From positions 248,001 to 312,000 of the forward strand of contig NZ_JACCCV010000002.1 in assembly GCF_013410115.1 (NCBI RefSeq): a stretch of 64,000 nt of DNA. The letters run 5' to 3'. The notes under the pieces are model-generated. The model saw nothing but the letters and a program-made list of their open reading frames with translations. It had not been told where the DNA came from and did not search any database. Below are positions 36,740 through 46,713 of the stretch, in pieces (the first letter of the stretch is position 1; each line of letters begins with the position of its first letter). The position numbers were made by a program, and so were the translations under genes. Origin of the DNA: Tunturiibacter gelidiferens. GTDB taxonomy: Bacteria; Acidobacteriota; Terriglobia; Terriglobales; Acidobacteriaceae.

Positions 36740-36970
36740 TAGCGTGAGTGAAGAACGGACAACAGCAAAGGCGAAATGCGGGGGTCTTGACGGATACCGC
36801 AGCATGAATCGGTTCGCTGCAATTGAAAGTTGTAGCCGCAATCCACTGAGCTGTTCACGATGAGGCCGTGAACAGCTTCGGTCGAAATGACGATGTTTTT
36901 TTGAGGGTGGGTGAAAGAACAGGCAACAGCAAAAGCAAATGTAGAGGTTCTTGGCTGCGCTCAGAATGAC
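36740..36970. repeat. Two related intergenic repeat blocks
   Basis: GTGAAGAACGGACAACAGC (36746-36764) and GTGAAAGAACAGGCAACAGC (about 36911-36930) start two blocks that continue with GCGAAATGCGGGGGTC and GCAAATGTAGAGGTTC. The first contains GTTCACGATGAGGCCGTGAAC, a palindrome near 36853-36873. Related sequence is at 32775-32860. Confidence 0.55.
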
Positions 36971-37021
36971 GGGTTCTTGGCGGTGTGAACTTTTGGCGAT
37001 TTGACAGGCTTCGGATGGGTT

Positions 37022-37060
37022 AACGCGAAACATCCCGGAAGGTTCCGGGATGTTCGCGTT
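37022..37060 (-). terminator. Long hairpin, possible terminator of the YtxH-like gene
   Basis: AACGCGAAACATCCCGGAA and TTCCGGGATGTTCGCGTT form a stem of about 17 bp with one bulged base. It is 30 bases after the minus-strand stop at 37091, but no proper T-run follows on that strand. Confidence 0.5.
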
Positions 37061-37090
37061 CCAGAGAAGGCAGATTGGGACAATGAAAAA

Positions 37091-37387
37091 CTAAACGAGA
37101 GATTGTGCCGACTTCACAGCACTGTTGACGACATCGCCTGCCTTGTCGACGGCGTAATCCACCTGTCCCTTGGTGCGTTTGATGGCCTTCTGAGCCTCGT
37201 CGCTGAGGCGCTCGGCCTGAGCCTTGAGGTAGTTGCCTGCGTCCTCCAGATAGTCGCCTGCGTCCTCCGCTCTTTTGCGGAGCTGCTTGCGAGTTTTGAC
37301 TCCGGTTTGTGGAGCGTAGAGAAGAGCGATTGCGGCTCCTGCGCTAACGCCGATGCCGAAGGCAAACCAGTAATTCTTTGCACTCAT
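37091..37387 (-). CDS. YtxH-like general stress membrane protein
   Basis: 98 residues. One N-terminal membrane helix (YWFAFGIGVSAGAAIALLYA) followed by the YtxH motif APQTGVKTRKQLRKR and a long amphipathic helix rich in Ala, Lys and Asp. Such small proteins are induced by general stress; the helix probably lies along the membrane or binds partners. Single gene flanked by repeats. Confidence 0.85.
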   Translation of the reverse strand: MSAKNYWFAFGIGVSAGAAIALLYAPQTGVKTRKQLRKRAEDAGDYLEDAGNYLKAQAERLSDEAQKAIKRTKGQVDYAVDKAGDVVNSAVKSAQSLV

Positions 37388-37588
37388 TCGAAGTACCTCG
37401 TGCGAGATTTTGCTTCTCTAGAGGATAGGATTCGCCGGGGCAGCAATTGGTTGGTTGTTTTTTGATATTGCGAAGGTTTTGAGACAGTTACAGGGAATCA
37501 TTCGAGGTAATGGCGAGGTGGTTCCCTGACTTTGCATGCTCCGCAAAAAAGTGGGTAGGTGCAGGCTACAGTGAGGAAGAGGTGGACA

Positions 37589-37684
37589 ATGAAAGACGTT
37601 TTGATCGCGCTTGTTTTCCTTGCAATGATCGTGGGACCAGCCTTCTTTGCCCTGGATGTCTTTGGGGAGAAGAACCAGCTCTAG
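37589..37684 (+). CDS. Small membrane peptide, 31 residues
   Basis: ATG 37589 is preceded by GAGGAAGAGG and encodes a hydrophobic helix (ALVFLAMIVGPAFFALDVFG) with a short polar tail GEKNQL. The stop TAG (37682-37684) interlocks with the stop of the convergent uracil-DNA glycosylase gene in CTAG (37681-37684). The good ribosome site and coherent membrane helix argue for a real small gene; no function is known. Confidence 0.5.
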   Translation: MKDVLIALVFLAMIVGPAFFALDVFGEKNQL

Positions 37685-38397
37685 ACGGTGAGTCCGGCCA
37701 GTTCCCTTGCCCGCAGGAAGATGCGTGTGAACATCAATCGATTGAGGCGGCCGGTGTTGGTGTTGCGCAGGGATGGGTGGTAGGTGGCGAGCAGATGAAG
37801 ACCGTTGGGGAGAAGGTATTCGGCTCCGTGAGAGAAGCGATAGTCTGATTTGCGGGTGATGGCGCCAGTCTGCAGAAGAAACGCCATGTAGCCGTCGAAG
37901 GCTATCTTTCCGAGACAGACGACGACGCGCACGCGGGGTAAGGCTTGGATCTCGTGAGCGAGGTGCGTGCCGCAGTTGCGAATCTCCTGAGGGAGTGGCT
38001 TGTCGCCGGGCGGGGCGCAGCGAACGACGGAGGCGATCCAGGCGTGACGAAGCTTGAGGCCGTCGTCGCGGGTGACGGCGCGAGGTTTGCTGGCGAGGCC
38101 GAGCTCATGGAGGACGGGATACATGAAGTCGCCGGAGCCGTCGCCGGTGAAGGGACGGCCGGTGCGGTTGGCTCCATGTGCGCCAGGGGCGAGGCCGAGG
38201 ATGAGGATGCGAGCGCGAGGATCTCCGAAGCCGGGAACAGGGCGTGACCAGTAGGTCTGGTCGAGGTAGGCGCGGCGTTTGGTCTCGCCGATGCCGCGGC
38301 AGTAGTCGCGAAGACGTGGGCAACGCTCACAGGTGATGATGGTTTCGCGAATCTGCTGCAGGAGTGGAGACGTACTTTGTGTGTTGGCGGGTGTCAC
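37681..38397 (-). CDS. udgB: Family 5 uracil-DNA glycosylase (UdgB)
   Basis: 238 residues. Cys23, Cys26, Cys127 and Cys142 form the 4Fe-4S site (CERCP; CAPPGDKPLPQEIRNC). The family 5 active-site motif GLAPGAHGANRTGRPFTGDG (68-87) and C-terminal YHPSLRNTNTGRLN are present. It removes uracil and deaminated bases from DNA to start base-excision repair. The pocket carries Ala (LAPGAHG) where other UDG families carry a catalytic Asp or Asn, as expected of family 5. Convergent with the 31-residue peptide gene. Confidence 0.93.
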   Translation of the reverse strand: MTPANTQSTSPLLQQIRETIITCERCPRLRDYCRGIGETKRRAYLDQTYWSRPVPGFGDPRARILILGLAPGAHGANRTGRPFTGDGSGDFMYPVLHELGLASKPRAVTRDDGLKLRHAWIASVVRCAPPGDKPLPQEIRNCGTHLAHEIQALPRVRVVVCLGKIAFDGYMAFLLQTGAITRKSDYRFSHGAEYLLPNGLHLLATYHPSLRNTNTGRLNRLMFTRIFLRARELAGLTV

Positions 38398-38497
38398 TCT
38401 TTCTCATCATAGTTGGTGGGAGACGGTAGGGTAGATGGGCGCGTCCAACAACTGAGTAGAATGATGTTCGTATATCACGACGGGAATAGGCGGGAAG

Positions 38498-39829
38498 TTG
38501 GAAGATCCAAGACTGAGCAGGATGTACTGGGCACTCCTGAAGGAGTGGGCCGCTAAGCGTCGCAGGAGCATATGGCATGTGGCGGTGATGCGTTCCGGCC
38601 TGCTGACTGTGCTGGTTCTGGCGCTGCTGCTGGCGGGTTTGGCATTTGGGTGGCGGACCCACAGACTGGGACAGTTTGCGATGCTGAAGAAGCAGCTGCG
38701 GGCGAAGCCAAAGCAGGACGTTGTGTTTCGGCCGGGTGGGCAGGATGTGATTAAACTGCAGCGTACCCAGATGGTAGGCGGGAACGGGCCGGAGTTTCTG
38801 TCGGCCACGTTGCTACCGGGACGCGGCATGAATATGTTGCAGATTTCGGCCTATCTTCCAAAGATGGGAGAGGTGAATCTGCTTGCTTCGCCACCTCTTG
38901 AGAGTGCGGCGGAGCAGTTGAGCGGCAGTGGGGCGGATGCTGCGGGAACAAAGAGCCTGGCGATGGGGGCGGCGATTGAAGCTCCCTGGGCAGGCCGGAT
39001 CTATGGGACGCGAACACCGGACGGAGGACTGACCGCGGTGTGGCGCGGAGTTCATTTGAACCTGCCGACCGGGGTGAAGGACAGCTACGGGCTCGATGGT
39101 GCAGCTGCGGCTGGAGGGTTACTGTTGAAGGAGCCTTCTACTTCGGTGAGCACGAACATCATGCCGGATGGAGGGGAGGCCAGGGCGACGTTTAAGCCGG
39201 GGGATTTCGACGGCCACTGGCTGTCGAAGACGGAGATTACGACGACTGTCGAGTTGAGCGGCAGGGTGATCGAGATGAGGATCGTCGCTCATAATGTCGG
39301 CGATACCGCGGAACCGATCGGCATCGGCTGGCATCCGCGATTTGCGATTTTGAGCGGGCATCGCGGCCAGATGCTACTGCGTCTGCCGGAAGGCCTTCGC
39401 GCGGAGGTGAAGGATCGTCGCAGCGGGGAGTTGAGTGGAAGACTGCTGCCGGTGACAGGAACCGAGTATGACTTTACCAGGCGGGAGGGGGCACAGTTGG
39501 GTGCGCTAAACCTCGACGACAGCTTTGTGCAGTTGAAGCGGGGCATGATGGCAGATGGCCCGGTCGCGGAGCTGCGCGATCCGGAGAGCGGCTATGGACT
39601 CCGGATCACGGCAACGTCGCCTACCATCAAGGCTTTGCGGGTATACGCTCCGTTGGACGGATCGTATATTTCGATCGAACCACAGTTCAACTACGACGAT
39701 CCCTTTGGACATGAGTGGGCTAAGGCTGAGGATACGGGGATGGTCGTGCTGCAGCCGAACCAGACCACGCAATGGAGGGTACGGCTGGAGATATTTGCCC
39801 TGGGCTCGGCGCCGCCGGAACGCTTTTAG
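38498..39829 (+). CDS. Membrane-anchored aldose 1-epimerase-like protein
   Basis: 443 residues from TTG 38498; ATG 38522 is an alternative. A single N-terminal helix (SGLLTVLVLALLLAGLAFGW) anchors a galactose-mutarotase-fold domain: GIGWHPRFAI (family GWHPYF), LDDSFVQL, and YAPLDGSYISIEPQ with NYDDPFGHEW. The fold interconverts sugar anomers; the conserved His and Glu positions appear present, but a sugar substrate is not proven. Extracytoplasmic orientation is inferred from the basic N-terminus. Single gene before tig. Confidence 0.75.
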   Translation: MEDPRLSRMYWALLKEWAAKRRRSIWHVAVMRSGLLTVLVLALLLAGLAFGWRTHRLGQFAMLKKQLRAKPKQDVVFRPGGQDVIKLQRTQMVGGNGPEFLSATLLPGRGMNMLQISAYLPKMGEVNLLASPPLESAAEQLSGSGADAAGTKSLAMGAAIEAPWAGRIYGTRTPDGGLTAVWRGVHLNLPTGVKDSYGLDGAAAAGGLLLKEPSTSVSTNIMPDGGEARATFKPGDFDGHWLSKTEITTTVELSGRVIEMRIVAHNVGDTAEPIGIGWHPRFAILSGHRGQMLLRLPEGLRAEVKDRRSGELSGRLLPVTGTEYDFTRREGAQLGALNLDDSFVQLKRGMMADGPVAELRDPESGYGLRITATSPTIKALRVYAPLDGSYISIEPQFNYDDPFGHEWAKAEDTGMVVLQPNQTTQWRVRLEIFALGSAPPERF

Positions 39830-40008
39830 TGCTGCATTTTTACGGTCTGCAGTTGCGGAACGGGGTTTGCTGAGATCCGGACCAGCGCGAACGGCGATGC
39901 GTGGTTTGACCCCCTCGTACCGGGACTCGTACAGTAGATAAGAGGCGTGGATCGCGCTCGTCAGGGTAACGGCGACGGCGCGGCATACACAGGCGCACTT
40001 TGGAAGGC

Positions 40009-41442
40009 ATGGATTTGACCCCGACTGAGATGACAGAGACCAATGAGACTGCAGAGCTGCAGCCAGAAGTAGCGACTACGCATGATCATGAGCATCATGA
40101 CCACGCTCATGACCATGAACACACGCATCAGCACGCACCTGCGCTGAATCCGGAACTGACCCGAGAGATTGACGTTGAGGTTGGCGCGGATGAGGTGTCG
40201 AAGAGCTTCAAGACCGTGGTGAAGCGGTACCAGAAGCTGGCGAGGATCCCCGGCTTCCGCGCGGGTAAGGTGCCGGAGACTCTGGTGCGTTCGAAGTTTG
40301 CGAAGGAAGTTCGGCAGGAGGTTCTGGAGAGCCTGGTGTCGGAGCGCTTCCGCAAGGCGATCGACGAGCAGAAGCTGCGTCCGGTGTCGGAGCCACAGTT
40401 GCTGGACCTACAGCTTTTCGATGGACAGCCGTTGAAGTTCAAGGCTGCGTTTGAGGTTGCGCCGGAGATCGACATTGCGGGCTATGACAGTGTTTCGGTG
40501 ACGAAGCCTGAGGCTGCGCTGACCGACGACGAGTACGCCGCAGAGTTGGCACGCGTGCTGGACAGCCATGCGACCGTTGAGCCGGTGGAAGAGGATCGTC
40601 CGCTGGCAGATGGCGACTGGGCGGAGATTCAGTTCCGCGGCGAGGTAAAAGACCTGGCGCAGACGGTGACCGAGGATGGAGTGCAGAGCGTTTCGAATAG
40701 CGAGCCGATTACGGGCGAGGATGTGCTGATCGAGATTGGCGGGAAGAATACGCTGACTGCATTCAACGAGGCGCTGCGTGGAGCCAAGCCTGGGCAGGAG
40801 CTGAAGTTCGAGGTGGACTATCCAGCGGACTTCGGCGAGCGGCGACTGGCGGGACAGACGGTCAGCTATGACGTGACTGTGAAGGGCATCAAGCACAAGA
40901 GCTACCCGGAGCGCGATGCAGAGTTCGCCAAGCAGCTGGGCAACTACGAGAACTGGGAGGAGTTCGAGACCAAGCTCCGCGAGCATGCTTCGGATCGCAA
41001 GAAGAACGCGCTTGAGAATGCCGCAAAGGACAAGATGCTCGGCGAGTTCGTGGAGAAGTTCCAGTTCCCTATTCCCGAGGCGTTCGTGCAGCAGCAGATC
41101 GAAGCTCGATTGGATCGCGGGCTGCGTGCGTTGGCTCAACAGGGCATGAAGGTTGAGGATATGCGCAAGCTGGACTTCGTTCAGTTGCGTGCCTCGCAGC
41201 GCGACCTGGCGGTGAACGAGGTGAAGGTTTCGATGATCCTCGATCGCATCGCCGAGGTGGAGGGCGTCACGTTGAGCGAAGAGGATCTGGAGCGCGAACT
41301 TCTGCTGCTCTCGATTCAGTCGCGTGAACCGCTGGAGACGCTTCGTGACAGGCTGTCGAACGATGGCGGGCTGGACCGGATTCGCGAGCAGATGCGGCGC
41401 GAGAAGACTGGAAGCGTGCTCTACGAGAAGCTGGCTTCGTAG
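40009..41442 (+). CDS. tig: Trigger factor, with His-rich N-terminal extension
   Basis: About 477 residues. The ribosome-binding domain begins at LTREIDVEVGADEVSKSFKT and contains the signature PGFRAGKVPETLV. The central FKBP-like isomerase domain follows (WAEIQFRGEVKDL, PGQELKFEVDYPADFGERRL), then the helical chaperone arms. About 45 residues precede the conserved start and contain a run of His/Asp (HDHEHHDHAHDHEHTHQH), unusual for trigger factor and likely metal-binding. The start could be TTG 40000, ATG 40009 or ATG 40030. First gene of the tig-clpP-clpX-lon cluster. Confidence 0.93.
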   Translation: MDLTPTEMTETNETAELQPEVATTHDHEHHDHAHDHEHTHQHAPALNPELTREIDVEVGADEVSKSFKTVVKRYQKLARIPGFRAGKVPETLVRSKFAKEVRQEVLESLVSERFRKAIDEQKLRPVSEPQLLDLQLFDGQPLKFKAAFEVAPEIDIAGYDSVSVTKPEAALTDDEYAAELARVLDSHATVEPVEEDRPLADGDWAEIQFRGEVKDLAQTVTEDGVQSVSNSEPITGEDVLIEIGGKNTLTAFNEALRGAKPGQELKFEVDYPADFGERRLAGQTVSYDVTVKGIKHKSYPERDAEFAKQLGNYENWEEFETKLREHASDRKKNALENAAKDKMLGEFVEKFQFPIPEAFVQQQIEARLDRGLRALAQQGMKVEDMRKLDFVQLRASQRDLAVNEVKVSMILDRIAEVEGVTLSEEDLERELLLLSIQSREPLETLRDRLSNDGGLDRIREQMRREKTGSVLYEKLAS

Positions 41443-41487
41443 AGTGAAGTTGTCGGATTGCTAACGGACAGAAAGAAAGAGAGTGTT

Positions 41488-42078
41488 ATGGGACTAGTAC
41501 CGATGGTGATCGAGCAGACGAGCCGGGGCGAACGCGCCTACGACATTTACAGCCGTCTGCTGCGGGACAACATCATTTTTCTGGGCACGCCGATCGATGA
41601 CAACATTGCCAATGTGATTATTGCGCAGATGCTGTTTTTGAGCGGTGAGGATCCGGAGAAGGACATTCAGCTCTACATCAACTCGCCGGGCGGATCGATC
41701 ACGGCCGGTCTGGCGATCTACGACACGATGCAGTACATCAAGAACGATGTGGTGACCTTCTGTATCGGGCAGGCTGCCAGCATGGGTGCGTTTCTTTTGA
41801 TGGCGGGCAAGAAGGGCAAGCGCTTTGCCCTGCCGAACTCGCGGATTCTGATCCACCAGCCTTCGATGGGCGGGCTGAGCGGACAGGCTACCGATATCGA
41901 CATCCATGCGCGGGAGATTCTGCGGATTCGCGAGATCACGAACAAGCTGATGAGCGCCAGCACGGGCCAGACGCTGGAGCGGATCGAACGGGATGTGGAG
42001 CGCGATTTCATCATGACGGCCGCGCAGTCGAAGGAGTACGGGATCATCGACGACATCATCGATCGGCCCCGAACGTAG
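41488..42078 (+). CDS. clpP: ATP-dependent Clp protease proteolytic subunit ClpP
   Basis: 196 residues with catalytic triad Ser98 (GQAASMGAF), His123 ([10 protein letters not shown]) and Asp173 (VERDFIM). The start [20 protein letters not shown] is the mature-type ClpP N-terminus; an upstream ATG (41458) is in frame but outside the family. GAAAGAAAGAGAG precedes ATG 41488. ClpP forms the double-ring protease served by ClpX and ClpC. It lies 45 bases after tig and 165 bases before clpX. Confidence 0.96.
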   Translation: MGLVPMVIEQTSRGERAYDIYSRLLRDNIIFLGTPIDDNIANVIIAQMLFLSGEDPEKDIQLYINSPGGSITAGLAIYDTMQYIKNDVVTFCIGQAASMGAFLLMAGKKGKRFALPNSRILIHQPSMGGLSGQATDIDIHAREILRIREITNKLMSASTGQTLERIERDVERDFIMTAAQSKEYGIIDDIIDRPRT

Positions 42079-42094
42079 TTACCACAGTACTGTT

Positions 42095-42127
42095 GCGAGA
42101 GCCCGGGCCACTGGTTCGGGCTCTTGC
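42095..42127 (+). terminator. Hairpin between clpP and clpX, possible attenuator
   Basis: GCGAGAGCCCG pairs with CGGGCTCTTGC (one G-T pair) around an 11-base loop. There is no T-run, so it may stabilise or separate transcripts rather than end them. Confidence 0.4.
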
Positions 42128-42243
42128 GTATATGACTATTTCGGGGTACTGCCGTGCACCCCGGAACAAGCTTTGTAAGTTGAATCGGGTGTAAACTTAC
42201 AGTAAGACTTTGTTACGCGTACGACTCAGGAGTAGTCGCATCT

Positions 42244-43530
42244 ATGAAAACTTCACGGGGCTCAGACGAATCTCTTCGTTGTTCTTTCTGCCATAAATCG
42301 CAGGACGCCGTTGCCAAGTTGATCTCATCGCCCTCGGACTATCCGCGGGCGTATATCTGCGATGAGTGCGTGGCGGTTTGCAACTCGATCCTGGAAGACG
42401 ATCGCACCGAGACGCAGCCAGGCGCTGCGCCGGCTCACCTGCCTAAGCCGCAGGAAGTAAAAGCCTTTCTGGATGAGTACGTCATTGGGCAGGATCAGAC
42501 AAAGAAAAAACTCGCGGTGGCGGTCTATAACCACTACAAGCGGATTCAGATGAACAAGACGCGAGGCAACGATGTCGAGCTCGCGAAGTCGAATATTCTG
42601 CTGGTAGGGCCGACCGGTTCGGGCAAGACGCTGCTGGCTCAAACGATGGCAAAGATGCTGGACGTGCCGTTTGCGATTGTGGATGCGACGACGCTGACCG
42701 AGGCCGGGTATGTAGGCGAAGACGTTGAGAACATCATCCTGAAGCTGCTGCAGGCTGCCGATGGCGACGTGCAGCGGGCGCAGAGCGGGATCATCTACAT
42801 CGACGAGATCGACAAGATTGGTCGCAAGGACGAGAACCCCTCGATTACGCGTGACGTTTCGGGTGAGGGTGTCCAGCAGGCGCTGTTGAAGTTGCTCGAG
42901 GGTACGGTTGCCAACGTGCCACCCCAGGGTGGACGAAAGCATCCACACCAGGAGTTCACTGCTGTTGATACGACGAATATCCTCTTCATCTGCGGCGGGG
43001 CTTTTGTCGGGCTGGAGAAGGTGATCGGGCGACGAATTGGCAAGAAGGCGCTTGGATTCAAGGCGATTGCTGATCCCGATGCGAAGGACGGAGATGTGAC
43101 TCCGATTCGGGCACAGCGAGATGCTGAGTTGCTTCGTCAGGCTGAGCCCCAGGATCTGCTGAAGTATGGGCTGATTCCGGAGTTTGTTGGCCGTCTCCCG
43201 GTGCTGGGGATCCTCGACGAACTGGATGAGGCGGCCCTGGTAGAGATTCTGACCAAGCCGCGCAATGCGATTTTGAAACAGTACACGAAGCTCTTCGACT
43301 TCGAAGGGGTGAAGGTGATCTTCACCGACGAGGCTGCGCGGGAGATCGCTCGCGAGGCTCTGCAACGGAAGGTTGGAGCGCGTGGTCTGCGAATGATTCT
43401 GGAAGAGCTGATGCTGGATCTGATGTACTACGTTCCAGGCAACAAGAAGGTCAAGGAGTTGTCCATCACGGCGGAGATGGTGAAGAAACACAGTCTGACG
43501 CTGCCGATGCTACTGGAAAAGGCAGGTTAG
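42244..43530 (+). CDS. clpX: ATP-dependent Clp protease ATP-binding subunit ClpX
   Basis: 428 residues. The zinc-binding domain has Cys13, Cys16, Cys39 and Cys42 (CSFC; CDEC). Walker [14 protein letters not shown], Walker [10 protein letters not shown], and the C-terminal [12 protein letters not shown] helix are all typical. The IGF-type ClpP docking loop region lies around 265-275 in KKALGFKA (residues LGF). It recognises and unfolds tagged proteins for ClpP. Third gene of the cluster. Confidence 0.96.
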   Translation: MKTSRGSDESLRCSFCHKSQDAVAKLISSPSDYPRAYICDECVAVCNSILEDDRTETQPGAAPAHLPKPQEVKAFLDEYVIGQDQTKKKLAVAVYNHYKRIQMNKTRGNDVELAKSNILLVGPTGSGKTLLAQTMAKMLDVPFAIVDATTLTEAGYVGEDVENIILKLLQAADGDVQRAQSGIIYIDEIDKIGRKDENPSITRDVSGEGVQQALLKLLEGTVANVPPQGGRKHPHQEFTAVDTTNILFICGGAFVGLEKVIGRRIGKKALGFKAIADPDAKDGDVTPIRAQRDAELLRQAEPQDLLKYGLIPEFVGRLPVLGILDELDEAALVEILTKPRNAILKQYTKLFDFEGVKVIFTDEAAREIAREALQRKVGARGLRMILEELMLDLMYYVPGNKKVKELSITAEMVKKHSLTLPMLLEKAG

Positions 43531-43767
43531 TTAAAAGTACTCGTCTGGTGCACAGATTGTTTGAGAGGAACAGGGATTACTTTGATGTTCAGTGGGTCGC
43601 AACGACGTCGATTGTCGTTGCGATTGCTGTTTAAAGAGCTGAATATGTTTCAATTCCCTGTCGGTTGTATTTGTGGAATACCTTTATGAGGTCCGAGGAA
43701 TTACAATCACCTGAAGCCGCAACGCCGATGCATCATTTCCGGCGTTTTAACGTCTAATTGGAGAGAG

Positions 43768-46194
43768 ATGACAAATCAACCAAAAAAAGCGCTAAGCGGC
43801 GATGTTCGCAAGCTTCCGATGATGCCCATACGTGACATGGTCATCTTCCCTCATATGATGACGCCGTTCGTCGTTGGACGTGAGTCCAGCGTTCGGGCTT
43901 TGGAAGAAGCTCTTTCGGGTGATCGCAAGATTTTTCTCGCTACTCAGCACGATGCTTCCGTGGATGAGCCGAACGCCGACGATATCTATGAGACGGGAAC
44001 GATTGGCAACATCGTCCAGAGCGTGAAGATGCCGGACGGAAATATTAAAGTGCTGGTTGAAGGTGTGGAACGGGCGCATGCCACCGAGATTAATGATGTC
44101 GACGGGTTTTTTGTCGCGACGGTACGCACGGGCCAGACACAGCTGGAGATGACGCCGCAGGTGGAGCAGCTGATGCAGCGGGTTCACTCGCTGTTTGAGC
44201 AGTATGTGAAGCTGCAGCAGTCGTTGAACTACGAGACGATGGCGGCGAGTGTGCGTGCGGATGAGCCTGCCAAGCTGGCGGACACGATTGCAGCAAACCT
44301 GCAGCTCTCGATTGAAGAGAAGCAGCAACTGCTTGAGGTCTTCGATCCGGAGAACAGGCTGACTAAGGTTGCGGATGTGTTGGATGTGGCGATCGAGAAA
44401 CTGAATATGGATCGCACCATTCAGTCGCGCGTGAAGCGGCAGATGGAGAAGGCTCAGAAGGAGTACTACCTCAACGAGAAGATCAAGGCTATTCAGAAGG
44501 AGCTTGGTCGCGGAGAGAAGTCCGAGTTCGATGAGCTGAAGAAGAAGATTGAAGCCGCTGGAATGCCGAAGGATGTTCTTGAGAAGTCGCTGCAGGAGCT
44601 GAAGAAGCTTGAGGCGATGCCTCCGATGTCGGCTGAATCGACTGTGTCGCGGAACTACCTGGACTGGCTGCTTGCTGTGCCGTGGAAGAAGCGGTCGAAG
44701 GAGATTCGATCGATCGAGCATGCGGAACAGATTCTGAACGAAGATCATTATGGGCTGGAGAAGATCAAGGAGCGGATTCTTGAGTTCCTTGCAGTTCGGC
44801 AGTTGGTGAAGAATCCGAAGGGATCGATTCTCTGCTTTGTTGGGCCTCCGGGTGTCGGTAAGACTTCTCTGGGGATGTCGATCGCGAAGGCTACGGGTCG
44901 TAAGTTCGTGAGGATGTCGCTGGGCGGGGTTCGGGACGAGGCGGAGATTCGTGGGCATCGGCGGACGTACATTGGCGCGCTGCCAGGGCAGATCATTCAA
45001 TCGATGAAGAAGGCCGGGACGAAGAATCCTGTGTTCATGCTGGACGAGATCGACAAGATGGCTTCGGACTTCCGTGGCGATCCGGCGAGCGCCCTGCTTG
45101 AGGTTCTAGATCCGGAGCAGAATACTTCATTCCAGGATCACTACCTGGATGTTGAGTACGATCTGTCGCAGGTTCTGTTTGTCGCCACGGCGAACGTTCT
45201 GCACACGATTCCCGGGCCGCTGCAGGACCGCATGGAGATTCTGCGGCTGCACGGCTACACCGAGATCGAAAAGCTGGAGATCGCCAAACAGTACCTGGTG
45301 AAGAAGCAGAGAGAGGGCACGGGCCTGACGGAAGAGCAGATCGTCTTCGAGGACGATGCGCTGAGGCAGATCATTCGCGGATACACGCGAGAGGCCGGCG
45401 TCAGGAATTTGGAGCGCGAGATCGGTAATGTGTGCCGCAAGGTGGCGCGGCGCGTGGTGAAGAACGGCGCGGAGCACAAGGAGACGATCACCGGGCAGAA
45501 CATTGGGGATATTCTTGGCGTGGCGAAGTTCCGCGACTCACAGGTGCACGAGAAGAGTGAGGTCGGTCTTGTGACAGGCCTTGCGTGGACAGAGATGGGC
45601 GGAACGATTCTGCAGACCGAAGTGCAGGTGCTCGACGGCAAGGGCAAGATGACGGCGACGGGGCAGCTCGGCGATGTGATGCAGGAGTCGGCTCAGGCTG
45701 CGCTGACTTATATTCGCTCGCGCTCGCATCATCTTGGGTTGGCGAAGGACTTTTATAAGAACGTCGATATTCATGTTCACGTGCCGGAGGGAGCGATTCC
45801 GAAGGATGGTCCGTCGGCTGGCATTACGTTGGCGACCGGGCTGGCGAGTGCGCTTACGAAGATCAAGGTACGGCGCGATATTGCCATGACAGGTGAGATC
45901 ACACTGCGGGGCAAGGTGCTTCCGATCGGCGGTCTGAAGGAGAAGCTGCTGGCGGCGCATCGCGCAGGTATCTTTGAGGCGATTCTGCCTGAGGAGAACC
46001 GCAAGGATATGGCGGATCTGCCGGAGCTGCTGAAGACCAGCATGAAGCTGCACTTTGTCGAGGAGATGGACCAGGTGCTGAAGTTGGCTCTCGAGGGCAA
46101 TCTGCCTGAGTTGCAGGAAGAGACCCCGGAGGCGCTAGCGAGCGTAATACCTGCGGCTGGGATCGAAATTCCGCAACCTGCGGCGCATCAGTAA
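43768..46194 (+). CDS. lon: ATP-dependent protease Lon
   Basis: 808 residues. N-terminal substrate domain ([19 protein letters not shown]), AAA module with [15 protein letters not shown] and [17 protein letters not shown], and protease domain with the Ser of KDGPSAGIT and Lys of [14 protein letters not shown] as the catalytic dyad. It degrades damaged and regulatory proteins. The preceding 237 bases probably carry its own promoter; a terminator follows. Confidence 0.96.
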   Translation: MTNQPKKALSGDVRKLPMMPIRDMVIFPHMMTPFVVGRESSVRALEEALSGDRKIFLATQHDASVDEPNADDIYETGTIGNIVQSVKMPDGNIKVLVEGVERAHATEINDVDGFFVATVRTGQTQLEMTPQVEQLMQRVHSLFEQYVKLQQSLNYETMAASVRADEPAKLADTIAANLQLSIEEKQQLLEVFDPENRLTKVADVLDVAIEKLNMDRTIQSRVKRQMEKAQKEYYLNEKIKAIQKELGRGEKSEFDELKKKIEAAGMPKDVLEKSLQELKKLEAMPPMSAESTVSRNYLDWLLAVPWKKRSKEIRSIEHAEQILNEDHYGLEKIKERILEFLAVRQLVKNPKGSILCFVGPPGVGKTSLGMSIAKATGRKFVRMSLGGVRDEAEIRGHRRTYIGALPGQIIQSMKKAGTKNPVFMLDEIDKMASDFRGDPASALLEVLDPEQNTSFQDHYLDVEYDLSQVLFVATANVLHTIPGPLQDRMEILRLHGYTEIEKLEIAKQYLVKKQREGTGLTEEQIVFEDDALRQIIRGYTREAGVRNLEREIGNVCRKVARRVVKNGAEHKETITGQNIGDILGVAKFRDSQVHEKSEVGLVTGLAWTEMGGTILQTEVQVLDGKGKMTATGQLGDVMQESAQAALTYIRSRSHHLGLAKDFYKNVDIHVHVPEGAIPKDGPSAGITLATGLASALTKIKVRRDIAMTGEITLRGKVLPIGGLKEKLLAAHRAGIFEAILPEENRKDMADLPELLKTSMKLHFVEEMDQVLKLALEGNLPELQEETPEALASVIPAAGIEIPQPAAHQ

Positions 46195-46215
46195 AAGACG
46201 AGCGTTTGTCAAAGT

Positions 46216-46251
46216 AAAGAGGCCGACCTGCAAACAGGTTCGGCCTCTTTT
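46216..46251 (+). terminator. Rho-independent terminator of lon
   Basis: AAAGAGGCCGACCTG pairs with CAGGTTCGGCCTCTTT, with one bulged base, and ends in a short T-run (CTTTTATT). It starts 21 bases after the lon stop and may also serve the convergent gene at 46273. Confidence 0.85.
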
Positions 46252-46272
46252 ATTCCCAGGATTCGCAGGCGC

Positions 46273-46422
46273 TTAGACCGCTCGTCTGCCGCTGACGAAG
46301 TTCATGATGATTGAGATCAAAGCGAAAATCAGCAGGAGATGAATTAGAAAGCTGCTGACATGAAGTACGAAAAAACCACCCAGCCAAAGCAGCACTAGTA
46401 CGACGGCAAGAATGAGGAACAT
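46273..46422 (-). CDS. Lmo0937-family small membrane protein
   Basis: 49 residues, two membrane helices (LILAVVLVLLWLGGFFVL and LIHLLLIFALISII) and a basic end SGRRAV. This matches the lmo0937/DUF5670 family of tiny membrane proteins, which have the pattern of a first helix with WLLG/WLGG and a second with IHILL. AAGG precedes the ATG. Function unknown; often linked to stress. Convergent with lon. Confidence 0.8.
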   Translation of the reverse strand: MFLILAVVLVLLWLGGFFVLHVSSFLIHLLLIFALISIIMNFVSGRRAV

Positions 46423-46713
46423 GGGGGACCTTCTTTCTCAGAACAGAATTGCGCGTCATGCGCGAATGTCTACAGGTCATAAGAGCTAGAATGCTCCCTA
46501 TTCGTTGCTCCGGTTAAAGATATTGCTCAAGTAAGAGTGATGGGAGTGGCGTCGGGAGGGATCAGGATCGACTGAAATACGGCCACTTCTTCGGTCAAAC
46601 AAATGACATCTGCGTGACAAATCCTGTGGGGGATCGGCGTAGGTTCGACCTGATCTTGCGGTTTGAATCTAATGGTAGTGTGTCGGGGTTTGGTGGTCAT
46701 TTGGAGGTTTGTG

